This document shows positions 29,666 through 38,094 of a stretch of 64,000 bases of DNA, piece by piece. The position numbers and the translations under genes were made by a program. Positions within the stretch are counted from its first letter, which is position 1. Every line of letters begins with the position of its first letter. Source of the DNA: Acinetobacter sp. TGL-Y2 (GTDB taxonomy: Bacteria > Pseudomonadota > Gammaproteobacteria > Pseudomonadales > Moraxellaceae); contig NZ_CP015110.1 of NCBI RefSeq assembly GCF_001612555.1, forward strand, positions 868,001 to 932,000, written 5' to 3'. The notes beneath the pieces were generated by a model that saw nothing but the letters and a program-made list of their open reading frames with translations, was not told the origin of the DNA and ran no database searches.

Positions 29666-31123
29666 ATGTTTCTAAAAAAATCATTGTATGCGGCTATATT
29701 GAGTGCCTTAAGCCTTCCAGCATTTGCACAAGGTTTGGTGTTAAATGATGACCATTTACGTACCGATTTAAACTGGCTTAATCAACAAGGTGTGATTGAA
29801 ATCAGTACATCAACATGGCCAATGAGCGGTGATGAAATTCAACGCGCGTTATCTCAAGCAAAAGTGATCAACAATGCTCAGCAGAAAGTGATTGATTCAA
29901 TTCAAAATGAATTAAAATCCGATAATCAAATGGCCAAACTTGGACTATTTGCAGAAACAGATCAGAAAAATATTCCGCAGGCTTTCGCGGATCAAAATAA
30001 GTCTCAATATGGAGCTTCACTGGAGTTTAATGCAGGTGGCACGAATTGGGATGGAAAACTGCGTATCAATGCTGAGAAAGATCCTCAGATCGACAATGAT
30101 CAAGATGTGAATGTCGAAGGATCTTATCTGGCGGGTAAGCTTTGGAATCAGTGGTTGATTGCAGGTCAAATTCCAACGTATTGGGGACCTGGACATGATG
30201 GCAGTTTAATTCGCGGCGATGCAAGTCGTCCTGTCTATGGCTTTACAGCACAACGCGCAGAACAAAATGCTTTTGAATCTAAATGGTTGTCTTGGATTGG
30301 GCCTTGGCAATATCAAGCGTTTGCAGGTCAATTGGATGACTATACAGCAGTACCCAAAACCCGTTTAATGGGATTGCGTTTGACTGCACAGCCATTGCCT
30401 TATTTGGAGCTGGGTGCATCACGTACTTTCCAAATTGACGGTGAAGGACAACCAGGTTCTGCAAAAGCATATTGGAATGCTTTTATTGGAAAAGACAATG
30501 CTTGCGAAGATGCGAGTTGTACCGGTGAGGGTAATGCCTCTAACCAAATTGCAGGTTTAGATGCACGTCTTAATCTTCAATCTTTACTGGATGTGCCCGT
30601 AAGTTTATATGGTCAATATGTCGGTGAAGATGAAGCAGGCGGGTTACCTGCTAAGAAAATGTATTTGGCAGGTGTTGATTATTCATCGAGCTATAAGAAC
30701 TTGCCTTATCAAGTCTATGCGGAATGGGCAGACACCATGACCAATGGCAGTGCAGACGGTATTTCATATAACCATCATATTTATAAAGATGGTTATTATC
30801 AGCATGGTTTCCCTTTGGGGCATGCAATGGGGGGTGATGGCGAAATGGTCTCTGTTGGTGGTGATATTCGCTTTGACCGCATGAATCGTTTATCGGGTCG
30901 TGTGTTATTTGCCAAAGTGAATCAATCCAATCTTGCCATTAATCGTGCATTTCCTTTAGAAGATGAGATTAAAGCCTTAGATTTAACTTGGACGCATTAT
31001 ATTAAACCGACCATTCCCTTAAAAATAAATGGTTGGGTGGCAGATTCAGATCGTCAAGGCAATGATAGTGGTCTGTCACTGGGTGTAGAGCTACCATTAG
31101 ACAGTGCTCTGTTTGGTCGATAA
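29666..31123 (+). CDS. Wzi-family capsule assembly outer-membrane protein
   Basis: An outer-membrane beta-barrel related to Wzi, which helps attach capsular polysaccharide to the cell surface. A signal peptide ends at LPAFAQG (about residue 22). The N-terminal part (LRTDLNWLNQQGVIEIST and TWPMSGDEIQRAL) and the segment PTYWGPGHDGSLIRGDASRP are typical of Wzi proteins, and the protein ends with alternating barrel strands (485 residues). No capsule genes are next to it, so it may serve a capsule locus elsewhere or another envelope glycan. It is a single gene with a terminator. Confidence 0.86.
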   Translation: MFLKKSLYAAILSALSLPAFAQGLVLNDDHLRTDLNWLNQQGVIEISTSTWPMSGDEIQRALSQAKVINNAQQKVIDSIQNELKSDNQMAKLGLFAETDQKNIPQAFADQNKSQYGASLEFNAGGTNWDGKLRINAEKDPQIDNDQDVNVEGSYLAGKLWNQWLIAGQIPTYWGPGHDGSLIRGDASRPVYGFTAQRAEQNAFESKWLSWIGPWQYQAFAGQLDDYTAVPKTRLMGLRLTAQPLPYLELGASRTFQIDGEGQPGSAKAYWNAFIGKDNACEDASCTGEGNASNQIAGLDARLNLQSLLDVPVSLYGQYVGEDEAGGLPAKKMYLAGVDYSSSYKNLPYQVYAEWADTMTNGSADGISYNHHIYKDGYYQHGFPLGHAMGGDGEMVSVGGDIRFDRMNRLSGRVLFAKVNQSNLAINRAFPLEDEIKALDLTWTHYIKPTIPLKINGWVADSDRQGNDSGLSLGVELPLDSALFGR

Positions 31124-31134
31124 GCCATGCGCCA

Positions 31135-31164
31135 TAAAAAGCCCCATGATTAAGGGGCTTTTTA
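31135..31164 (+). terminator. Terminator of the Wzi-family gene
   Basis: Stem AAAAAGCCCC / GGGGCTTTTT with an eight-base loop. Confidence 0.88.
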
Positions 31165-31411
31165 TAGGGTTTAGGTTTAGGGTCAAGGATAAATGTGTTA
31201 TTGAGATCAAAATATCATGATTTCATAGCGATTCCTTCTGATTGTATAAATGAATCACCCGTGTAGAGTCTCTATTTAGAGAGTTTGTTTATGATGTTTT
31301 GGTATATGAATATCATAAAACAAGCAAAAGGAAATTGCTGTAAATCACTATAATGAATATAAATTTTTACAAGTGTAATAAGTACACGTTTTAGTTGAGC
31401 TGGTGTTGTCG

Positions 31412-32326
31412 ATGTCAATAAATGAGGAAAGACTTACTCATCTTAAGCAGCTTGAAGCTGAGAGTATTCATATTATCCGTGAAGTAGCTGCCGAGTTTGA
31501 AAATCCGGTGATGCTTTATTCCATTGGTAAAGATTCAGCAGTGATGTTGCATCTCGCCTTAAAAGCATTTTACCCTGCAAAACTTCCCTTCCCACTACTC
31601 CATGTAGATACAGGTTGGAAGTTTAAAGACATGATTGCCTTCCGTGACAACATGGCAAAAAAACATGGCTTTGACCTAATCGTGCATCAAAATAAAGAAG
31701 GCAAAGATGCAGGCATCAATCCTTTTGATCACGGTAGTTCTAAATATACCGATATCATGAAAACGCAAGGCTTAAAACAAGCCCTTGATAAATATGGTTT
31801 CGATGCTGCTTTTGGTGGTGCGCGCCGTGATGAAGAAAAATCACGTGCTAAAGAGCGTGTTTACTCTTTCCGTGATACCAAACATCGTTGGGATCCGAAA
31901 AACCAGCGTCCAGAACTTTGGAATCTTTATAACGGTAAAGTGAACAAAGGCGAAAGTATTCGTGTATTCCCACTGTCTAACTGGACTGAGCTAGATATTT
32001 GGCAGTATATTTATTTGGAAAGCATTCCACTGGTACCTTTATACCTTGCTGCAGAACGTCCTGTGGTTGAGCGTAGTGGTACCTTGATTATGGTGGACGA
32101 TGAACGTATGCCTTTATTCGAGGGCGAAGTTCCAGAAATGAAATCGGTACGTTTCCGTACTTTAGGTTGTTATCCATTAACAGGTGCAGTGGAGTCAACT
32201 GCTGATACCTTGCCTGAAATCATCCAAGAGATGCTTTTGGCGACCAGTTCTGAGCGTCAAGGTCGTATGATTGACCATGATGAAGCAGGCTCGATGGAGA
32301 AGAAAAAACAAGAAGGTTACTTCTAA
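31412..32326 (+). CDS. cysD: Sulfate adenylyltransferase subunit 2
   Basis: With CysN it makes adenosine phosphosulfate (APS) from sulfate and ATP, the first step of sulfate assimilation. The ATP-pyrophosphatase (PP-loop) motif is [15 protein letters not shown] near residue 35; [11 protein letters not shown] and [15 protein letters not shown] follow as in E. coli CysD. I place the start at the ATG at 31412 by comparison with the family (304 residues); a GTG three codons earlier is closer to the possible ribosome site. cysN follows after a 152-base gap filled by repeats. Confidence 0.95.
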   Translation: MSINEERLTHLKQLEAESIHIIREVAAEFENPVMLYSIGKDSAVMLHLALKAFYPAKLPFPLLHVDTGWKFKDMIAFRDNMAKKHGFDLIVHQNKEGKDAGINPFDHGSSKYTDIMKTQGLKQALDKYGFDAAFGGARRDEEKSRAKERVYSFRDTKHRWDPKNQRPELWNLYNGKVNKGESIRVFPLSNWTELDIWQYIYLESIPLVPLYLAAERPVVERSGTLIMVDDERMPLFEGEVPEMKSVRFRTLGCYPLTGAVESTADTLPEIIQEMLLATSSERQGRMIDHDEAGSMEKKKQEGYF

Positions 32327-32332
32327 GAATTT

Positions 32333-32434
32333 TCAAATCTTCCCCTAATCCCTTCTTTGAGAAAGAAGGGGAACTCCCCCCAAAAGAAAGGAGGCAAGTC
32401 CTCCTTTAGTAAAGGAGGATTTAGGTGGATTTGA
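32333..32434. repeat. Inverted pair of family A palindromes inside the cysD-cysN operon
   Basis: Two units face each other. The left stem is CCCTTCTTT / AAAGAAGGG (32350-32358 with 32362-32370), the right stem CCTCCTTT / AAAGGAGG (32400-32407 with 32411-32418). The outer tails also match each other in inverted form (TCAAATCTTCCCCTAATCC against GGATTTAGGTGGATTTGA), so the whole 102 bases can fold into one long hairpin with two side hairpins. It begins six bases past the cysD stop. It is the same family as the units at 22-117 and 184-218. Confidence 0.8.
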
Positions 32435-32478
32435 AGATTAAAACAACCGATTTCAACGTATTTGTGGAGCTATGAGCC

Positions 32479-34095
32479 ATGTCTCATCAATCAGATTTGA
32501 TTAGCCAAGATATCTTGGGCTATTTAAAACAACACGAAAATAAAGACTTATTGCGTTTCCTGACTTGCGGTAACGTGGATGACGGTAAATCGACTTTAAT
32601 TGGTCGTCTGCTTTATGATTCAAAATTGATTTATGAAGATCAATTACAAGCGGTGACGCGTGACTCGAAAAAAGTCGGTACTACGGGTGATGCACCTGAC
32701 TTAGCGCTTCTTGTCGATGGTCTACAAGCAGAGCGTGAGCAGGGCATTACCATTGATGTGGCGTATCGTTATTTCTCTACAGAAAAGCGTAAGTTCATCA
32801 TTGCGGATACTCCTGGGCATGAACAGTACACGCGTAACATGGCAACAGGTGCATCAACGTGCGACCTTGCGATCATCTTGATTGATGCACGTTATGGTGT
32901 GCAGACGCAGACGCGTCGTCACACCTTCATTGCGAGCCTTTTGGGTATTAAGAACATTATTGTTGCGATCAACAAAATGGACTTAGTGGAATTCTCTGAA
33001 ACGCGCTTTAATGAAATTCAAACTGAATATGCAGGCTTCGTTGCACAATTAGGCGAGCGTCAACCATCGAACATCATCTTTACGCCGATTTCAGCGTTAA
33101 ATGGTGATAACGTGGTGAACAAGTCAGAAAATACGCCTTGGTACACGGGTCAAACCTTAATGGGTTCTTTAGAATCTGTTGAAATTAACCGTGATACGGC
33201 GCAGCGTGATTTTCGGTTCCCTGTGCAATATGTCAACCGTCCAAACCTCGATTTCCGTGGTTTCTGCGGCACGATCGCATTAGGTGATGTAAACGTTGGT
33301 GATACGATTACTGCTTTACCTTCAGGTAAGTCATCGACAGTCAAAGAGATCGTGACGTTTGATGGTAATTTGCAGCGTGCTGCAGCGGGTCAAGCCGTGA
33401 CCATTACCTTAAACGATGAAATTGATATTTCTCGTGGTAATGTGTTGATCCGTGCTGATCAAGGTCTACCTTCAATTTCACGTTCAGTTGAAGCGACTGT
33501 GGTGTGGATGGCAGATCAACCGCTGGTGATGGGTAAACTCTACAACATCAAAATAGGTACGCAAACCGTTCCTGCAAAAGTGACCGCGATTAACTACCGT
33601 ACCAATGTCAACACACTTGAAAAAGCAAAAGTAGAGAGCCTAGAGCTGAACGCAATTGCCAATGTAACCGTTGAATTTGATGCGCCAGTGGTATTTGACC
33701 GTTATCAAGACAGTCGTTATACAGGTTCGTTTATCTTCATTGATCGTTTGAACAACGTGACGATTGGTGCGGGTATGGTGGAAGAGTCTGTTGAATGGAC
33801 GGCACATAGCAATCCGGTGACTGCTGAAGCACGTGCTGCACGTTTGGGTCAAAAACCTGCTGCGGTGACGGTATCAAGCAAAGCATTGGACAATGCTCAA
33901 GCTTTAGAGAACTTGTTGCTTCAACAAGGGATTGTCGCAATTGCGAAAGCGGATCTCGATGCTGCTCAAGTTGCGTTACTTCGTGAGACGGGTGTTGTCG
34001 TCATTACAACGGTTGCCGAAGGGACTGACGTGAGCTATGCAGATGAGTCTGCTGAAGCATTGGCTGACAAAATTGTGGAATTAGTTCGTCTATAA
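32479..34095 (+). CDS. cysN: Sulfate adenylyltransferase subunit 1 (GTPase), with a long C-terminal tail
   Basis: The GTPase that drives APS synthesis by CysD. GTP motifs are clear: G1 GNVDDGKST near residue 35, G3 [12 protein letters not shown], and G4 NKMD. EF-Tu-like barrels follow and end near VTIGAGMV (about residue 435). A tail of roughly 100 residues then begins with [11 protein letters not shown], like the linker that joins CysN to an APS kinase (CysC) domain in CysNC fusions, but the kinase P-loop is missing. At 538 residues it is longer than E. coli CysN (475) and shorter than true CysNC. The ATG has GTGGAGC as ribosome site. A terminator follows. Confidence 0.94.
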   Translation: MSHQSDLISQDILGYLKQHENKDLLRFLTCGNVDDGKSTLIGRLLYDSKLIYEDQLQAVTRDSKKVGTTGDAPDLALLVDGLQAEREQGITIDVAYRYFSTEKRKFIIADTPGHEQYTRNMATGASTCDLAIILIDARYGVQTQTRRHTFIASLLGIKNIIVAINKMDLVEFSETRFNEIQTEYAGFVAQLGERQPSNIIFTPISALNGDNVVNKSENTPWYTGQTLMGSLESVEINRDTAQRDFRFPVQYVNRPNLDFRGFCGTIALGDVNVGDTITALPSGKSSTVKEIVTFDGNLQRAAAGQAVTITLNDEIDISRGNVLIRADQGLPSISRSVEATVVWMADQPLVMGKLYNIKIGTQTVPAKVTAINYRTNVNTLEKAKVESLELNAIANVTVEFDAPVVFDRYQDSRYTGSFIFIDRLNNVTIGAGMVEESVEWTAHSNPVTAEARAARLGQKPAAVTVSSKALDNAQALENLLLQQGIVAIAKADLDAAQVALLRETGVVVITTVAEGTDVSYADESAEALADKIVELVRL

Positions 34096-34112
34096 GATTG
34101 AGCTGATTTAAA

Positions 34113-34142
34113 AGAAACCCGTCTTCATGGCGGGTTTTTTAT
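34113..34142 (+). terminator. Terminator of cysDN
   Basis: Stem AAACCCG / CGGGTTT with a nine-base loop and T run, 18 bases past the cysN stop. Confidence 0.85.
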
Positions 34143-34241
34143 TTGCTTAAGTTTTAAGTGTTTGAATAACATACAATCATTAAAAAGTTGAACTTTCACT
34201 TAAATTTCTTCTCGATACAATACCAGTATAGAGGGGGATTT

Positions 34242-34511
34242 ATGAAAAGATTATTGATTATAATGGGTTTATCTTTTTTAGCTTTTGAGGTGGAAGCTAA
34301 ACAAAGTAGTGAAAATGTAGACGTAATTAAGCAAAAAATAATTCAAGAATCGATTAAAAATTATTCTGGAAATTGTCCTTGTCCATATAATACCGCACGG
34401 AATGGCAGTCGCTGTGGTAAGCGAAGCGCTTATCATCGTGCTGGTGGATATGCGCCTATTTGTTATGCAGAGGATGTGACGGCACAAATGATTAAAAACT
34501 ATAAGAGATAA
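34242..34511 (+). CDS. Small secreted cysteine-containing protein of unknown function
   Basis: An 89-residue protein with a signal peptide (MKRLLIIMGLSFLAFEVEA, cleavage after alanine 19). The mature part of 70 residues has four cysteines (45, 47, 58 and 74) within NCPCPYNTARNGSRCGKRSA and APICYAEDV, spaced for two disulfides or a metal site. I have the impression that this CPCPY...RCG...ICY pattern recurs in short exported proteins of other bacteria but I cannot name a family. The start is set by a strong GAGGGGG ribosome site; a longer frame from 34188 has none. It lies alone between cysN and a lipoprotein gene. Confidence 0.8.
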   Translation: MKRLLIIMGLSFLAFEVEAKQSSENVDVIKQKIIQESIKNYSGNCPCPYNTARNGSRCGKRSAYHRAGGYAPICYAEDVTAQMIKNYKR

Positions 34512-34593
34512 AATGGATTAGATAGATTTCTGCTTTATAGAGTCATCAATAGAATGTGTTTCAACATGGGCGTTGAAACACATACATCAAAAA

Positions 34594-35472
34594 TTAAAGC
34601 TCAGCTTTTTTAGCCTTCATATATTCAACAACAACATTTAAAACAAAGTCCTGACACGCTTCACCTGTACCCGGATCATAGGCACCATTATTGGTGATGT
34701 TGTTTGAAAGCACACGAATACCGACAAAAGGAACATTAAATTGAGTGGCGATTTGTGCAACCGATGCACCTTCCATTTCCTCAGCAGACGTACCATAAGT
34801 TTGATGAATAAATGCAATACGATCTAATTCATTGTTCCATACATCCGCAGAGCCTAGCGTGCCTTCAACCACTTTACCTTTGCTATAAGTCGCTTTGGCT
34901 TTATGCGCTGCCAAAATTAAATCTGCATCACCTTCAAACTTACGAATCGCAATCGGTTCAGGATCAGATTCATCTTCAGGCAATACATCAAAAGCTTCAT
35001 TCCACTTCAAAGCGTCAGATCCACCACCGATAGGGAGTTTTGGCGTTCTAAATGCATTGATATTGGTGGTGTATTTGCCCACAACAATGTCATACACATT
35101 CAAAGCAGGGTCATGACCTCCAGAGGTCCCTTGGTTGATAATGGCAATGGGATTGTAATGCGTGATTGCGATCGCAGTGGCTGCCGCAGAGTTAGACATC
35201 CCCATACGTGTTTTAGAAATGATGACCGGATAACCTTGATAGGTGCCTTTCCAAAACTTCCAGCCACCAATGGTTTCTGAGGTGGTGTTGTCAAGCTTTG
35301 AGGCAAGACTTTCAGTTTCAATCGGCAGCGCACCTTGAATCACAATCGGTTGTAAGGTTTTTTCAGCAGCTACTGGAGGAAGGGGTTGCACCGTTTTATC
35401 GTCGCTATCATTACAGCCACTTAAAACAAGTGAACTACATACGCCAACAGTGCAAAATAGTTTTTTTAGCAT
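34594..35472 (-). CDS. Lipoprotein of the MTA/SAH nucleosidase (purine nucleoside phosphorylase) superfamily
   Basis: The protein begins with a lipoprotein signal (VLSGC, cysteine 20), so it is exported and lipid-anchored. The rest resembles 5'-methylthioadenosine/S-adenosylhomocysteine nucleosidase: KTRMGMSNSAAAT, IINQGTSGGHD near residue 118 for the ribose/base pocket, and EEMEGASVAQIA near residue 236 with the catalytic Glu and Met residues. Cytoplasmic MTAN enzymes are about 230 residues; this one is 292 because of the leader and extra loops. A nucleosidase outside the cytoplasm would salvage or degrade exogenous nucleosides; that role is inferred. Confidence 0.83.
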   Translation of the reverse strand: MLKKLFCTVGVCSSLVLSGCNDSDDKTVQPLPPVAAEKTLQPIVIQGALPIETESLASKLDNTTSETIGGWKFWKGTYQGYPVIISKTRMGMSNSAAATAIAITHYNPIAIINQGTSGGHDPALNVYDIVVGKYTTNINAFRTPKLPIGGGSDALKWNEAFDVLPEDESDPEPIAIRKFEGDADLILAAHKAKATYSKGKVVEGTLGSADVWNNELDRIAFIHQTYGTSAEEMEGASVAQIATQFNVPFVGIRVLSNNITNNGAYDPGTGEACQDFVLNVVVEYMKAKKAEL

Positions 35473-35832
35473 GGAAAAAAATCGCTTGATGGTAGGAGAG
35501 GATATTGAGAACTCGCAAGTATCGTGCCAAATGGACGATTTTAGAATTGCATTATCTTACTGATTTGAAGTTTTTTTAAAATATCAGTTAATCCTCATCA
35601 ACAATCAACAATCAACAATCAACAATCAACAATCAACAATCAGACATCAACATGCTTTCGATCCCTTTACTTGTATACACTTTTTTATTCGCAGGGTTTT
35701 AGTCAATTTTCGGAATGAAATCTGTCCACATTAAAATCAATGCTGAAAGAGATTCGCTCTTCTTTTTTATCACAGCATAATATGTTCCAATACATCAATA
35801 AAACATGAAATATCAAGGATAGGAAAAGACCT
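35473..35832. other. Divergent intergenic region, nucleosidase / quinone oxidoreductase
   Basis: About 360 bases holding two divergent promoters and the heptanucleotide repeat described separately. No gene is seen. Confidence 0.5.
35598..35639. repeat. Heptanucleotide tandem repeat (TCAACAA, six copies)
   Basis: Six perfect head-to-tail copies of TCAACAA, with a partial copy at the right end (TCA). It lies 125 bases upstream of the nucleosidase start and 193 bases upstream of the quinone oxidoreductase start. Tandem repeats with a unit not divisible by three can change copy number by slipped-strand copying. Confidence 0.95.
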
Positions 35833-36822
35833 ATGTCAAACACCATGCAACAGATCATGATTACAGAGCCAGGTGGCGTTGAAAAACTTGCCTATGAATC
35901 GGTTGCGATCCCGACACCTGAAGCCAATGAAGTGTTGGTCAAAGTCCATGCCTTCGGTTTAAACCGTCCAGATATTTTGCAGCGTCAAGGTTTATACCCG
36001 ATGCCAAAAGGTGTGACGCCAGTCCCTGGACTTGAAGTGGCAGGAGTGGTTGACGCTGTGGGTAGCGACGTGACTGAATTTAAAGTGGGCGATAAAGTCT
36101 GTGGTTTGACCAATGGTGGGGGATATGCCGAATATTGCGTGGTACCAGAGACGCAAATCTTAGCCATTCCAGCAGGGGTGAGCTTTGTACAGGCAGCAGC
36201 CATTCCTGAAACTTTCTATACCGTTTGGGCAAATGTGTTCCAAATGGGTCAAGCCAAAGCAGGCGAAATAGTTTTAATTCACGGGGGAACCAGTGGCATT
36301 GGTACGACAGCACTGGCACTGTGTAAAGCGCTCGGCATTCGAACTTTTGCAACCGTAGGTTCAGATGAAAAAGTGCAAGCAATTTCACACCTAACCACAG
36401 CCATTAATTATAAGACCCAAGACTTCGAACAAGTGATTAATGCAGCGAATGACAATGCGGGTGTAGATGTGATTTTAGACATTGTCGGAGCGCCGTATTT
36501 AGCGCAAAACTTGAATTTACTGCGTCGTGACGGGCGTTTGGTGTATATCGCATTTTTGGGTGGAGCAAAAGCTAAAGAGGTCAAACTTGGTCAAATTATG
36601 ATGAAGCGTTTGACCATTACAGGTTCAACCATGCGTGCACGGAATACTGCTGAAAAAGCTGAAATTACCCAAGGCTTGAAACAGGTGGTTGCACCACTTT
36701 GGGCGAAAGGTGAATGCTTGCCGATGATCTATAAAACCTTTAAATTTGACCAAATTCAAGCTGCACATGCGATCATGGACACGGGCGAACATGTCGGTAA
36801 AGTCGTGGTCGAAGTCATTTAA
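35833..36822 (+). CDS. NAD(P)H quinone oxidoreductase, zinc-independent MDR family (PIG3/QOR type)
   Basis: A medium-chain dehydrogenase/reductase that probably reduces quinones or reactive carbonyls with NADPH. The N-terminal GroES-like fold includes GLNRPDILQRQGLYP; the coenzyme loop is IHGGTSGIGTTALALCKALG near residue 150, typical of the quinone oxidoreductase class. No zinc-binding cysteine cluster is present. At 329 residues it has normal length. AAGGATAGG upstream serves as ribosome site. The physiological substrate is unknown. Confidence 0.88.
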   Translation: MSNTMQQIMITEPGGVEKLAYESVAIPTPEANEVLVKVHAFGLNRPDILQRQGLYPMPKGVTPVPGLEVAGVVDAVGSDVTEFKVGDKVCGLTNGGGYAEYCVVPETQILAIPAGVSFVQAAAIPETFYTVWANVFQMGQAKAGEIVLIHGGTSGIGTTALALCKALGIRTFATVGSDEKVQAISHLTTAINYKTQDFEQVINAANDNAGVDVILDIVGAPYLAQNLNLLRRDGRLVYIAFLGGAKAKEVKLGQIMMKRLTITGSTMRARNTAEKAEITQGLKQVVAPLWAKGECLPMIYKTFKFDQIQAAHAIMDTGEHVGKVVVEVI

Positions 36823-37216
36823 ACTTTAAGCGCTATCTATCATTGATATATCAAATCAGCAGGAAGCAAGTGTCGATAAGATGATCCGATGCTTCCTGAT
36901 CTGTTCTAGGCTACATTTGAAATAATGGCACGCTTAAATAAGTCATTAAAATAAGCATTATGTATTCATATCGAATTTAATCTGAACGGCTTAAAATTAA
37001 GATAAATCGTGTACAGGTGAATGTTGGATGGCTAACTTATCTCCACCTGAAAGAATGAAAAGTAACGTGAATAAAATAAGCAAGTATTGTTACCAATCTG
37101 CATTAAATTGAATCTAAACTGTTGTGTAAATCCATCTAATTTCACTATATTTTGCATCTAGCTCGGCTTCGGCATAGCAGATTTTTAACATATATTTTAA
37201 TAATTTTGGGTTCTTT
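36823..37216. other. Intergenic region after the quinone oxidoreductase
   Basis: About 390 bases. A nine-base inverted repeat (CAGGAAGCA, 36860-36868, with TGCTTCCTG, 36890-36898) separated by 21 bases may form a transcript hairpin; it has no T run. The rest is AT-rich and holds the promoter of the next gene. No gene is seen. Confidence 0.5.
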
Positions 37217-37925
37217 ATGTTTTTTAAACACGGTTTATTTTTAACAACATTATTCGCGGCAAATTCATTGTGGGCAGGCGCAGATTGGGACTATAAAAAT
37301 CCTGCGCAGTGGTCAAAGCTCAATCCACATTATCAAGCCTGTTCGGGTTTAAACCAATCTCCAATTAACATTGAGCGGACCATTCAAGCAGATTTAGCAC
37401 CGTTAAAATTCGACTATGACAGCACTGCAAAACCATGGTCATACAGTTCAAGTTGAATTTAATGACGGTGCAAGCTTAACGCTCGATGGTCAGCAATTTT
37501 TTTTAAAGCAGTTTCATTTGCACAGCCCCAGTGAAAACACCATTCAGGGTAAACGCTATCCCATGGAGTTGCATCTAGTCCATGCCTCAGACAAAGGTGA
37601 GCTGGCTGTGGTGGCGCTAATGTTTGAAGAAGGACAACAGAATGCCAAGCTGCAACATATTTGGGAGGTGCTGCCTAAAAAAATGGGTGAAACACGTATG
37701 CTTAAGAGCAACAACACAGCAGCAAGCTTTTTGCCTGAGCGTTTAGATTATTATCGTTTTAATGGGTCTTTGACCACGCCACCGTGTTCAGAAGGCGTAC
37801 GTTGGTTGGTGATTAAAGAGATTCAGCAAGCATCAAAAGCGCAGATTAAAGCCTTTGCAGATTTGATGGCTGAACCGAATAATCGACCCATCCAACCGAT
37901 TGGCGCACGTGTGATTTTAGAGTAA
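37217..37925 (+). pseudogene. Alpha-class carbonic anhydrase, disrupted by a frameshift
   Basis: The first frame gives a signal peptide (ending near SLWAGADW) and the alpha-class start ADWDYKNPAQWSKLNPHYQACSGLNQSPINIE, then stops early. The rest lies in the +1 frame: NHGHTVQVEF, FHLHSPSEN with two zinc histidines, ELHLVH with the third, and FNGSLTTPPCSEGVRW. Removing one A from the AAAA run at 37429-37432 restores one frame reading DSTANHGHTVQVEF. So this is a one-base insertion, real or a sequencing error. Intact, it would be a periplasmic carbonic anhydrase of about 235 residues. The beta-class enzyme at 13962 is intact. Confidence 0.88.
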
Positions 37926-37945
37926 CGAATACATCGAGTCGTACA

Positions 37946-37970
37946 GAGCAGACCTACGGGTCTGCTCTTG
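37946..37970 (+). terminator. Hairpin after the alpha carbonic anhydrase gene
   Basis: Perfect nine-pair stem GAGCAGACC / GGTCTGCTC with a TACG tetraloop, 20 bases past the stop. The following T run is poor (TTGATT), so termination may be weak. Confidence 0.6.
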
Positions 37971-38094
37971 ATTAATGGGTTTCAAAAGCAATATTATTTT
38001 AAAGTTTTTCATGAAGCGAATATGAATCTTTGAGGCAGTTTAGACAAATTGTGCTACCGTCTGAGTTTGTGGTTCACTTAATTTTTTTATTGCT

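Noticed and set aside
35598..35639. CRISPR-like repeats
   Set aside because: The repeats are seven bases long and directly adjacent, without spacers.
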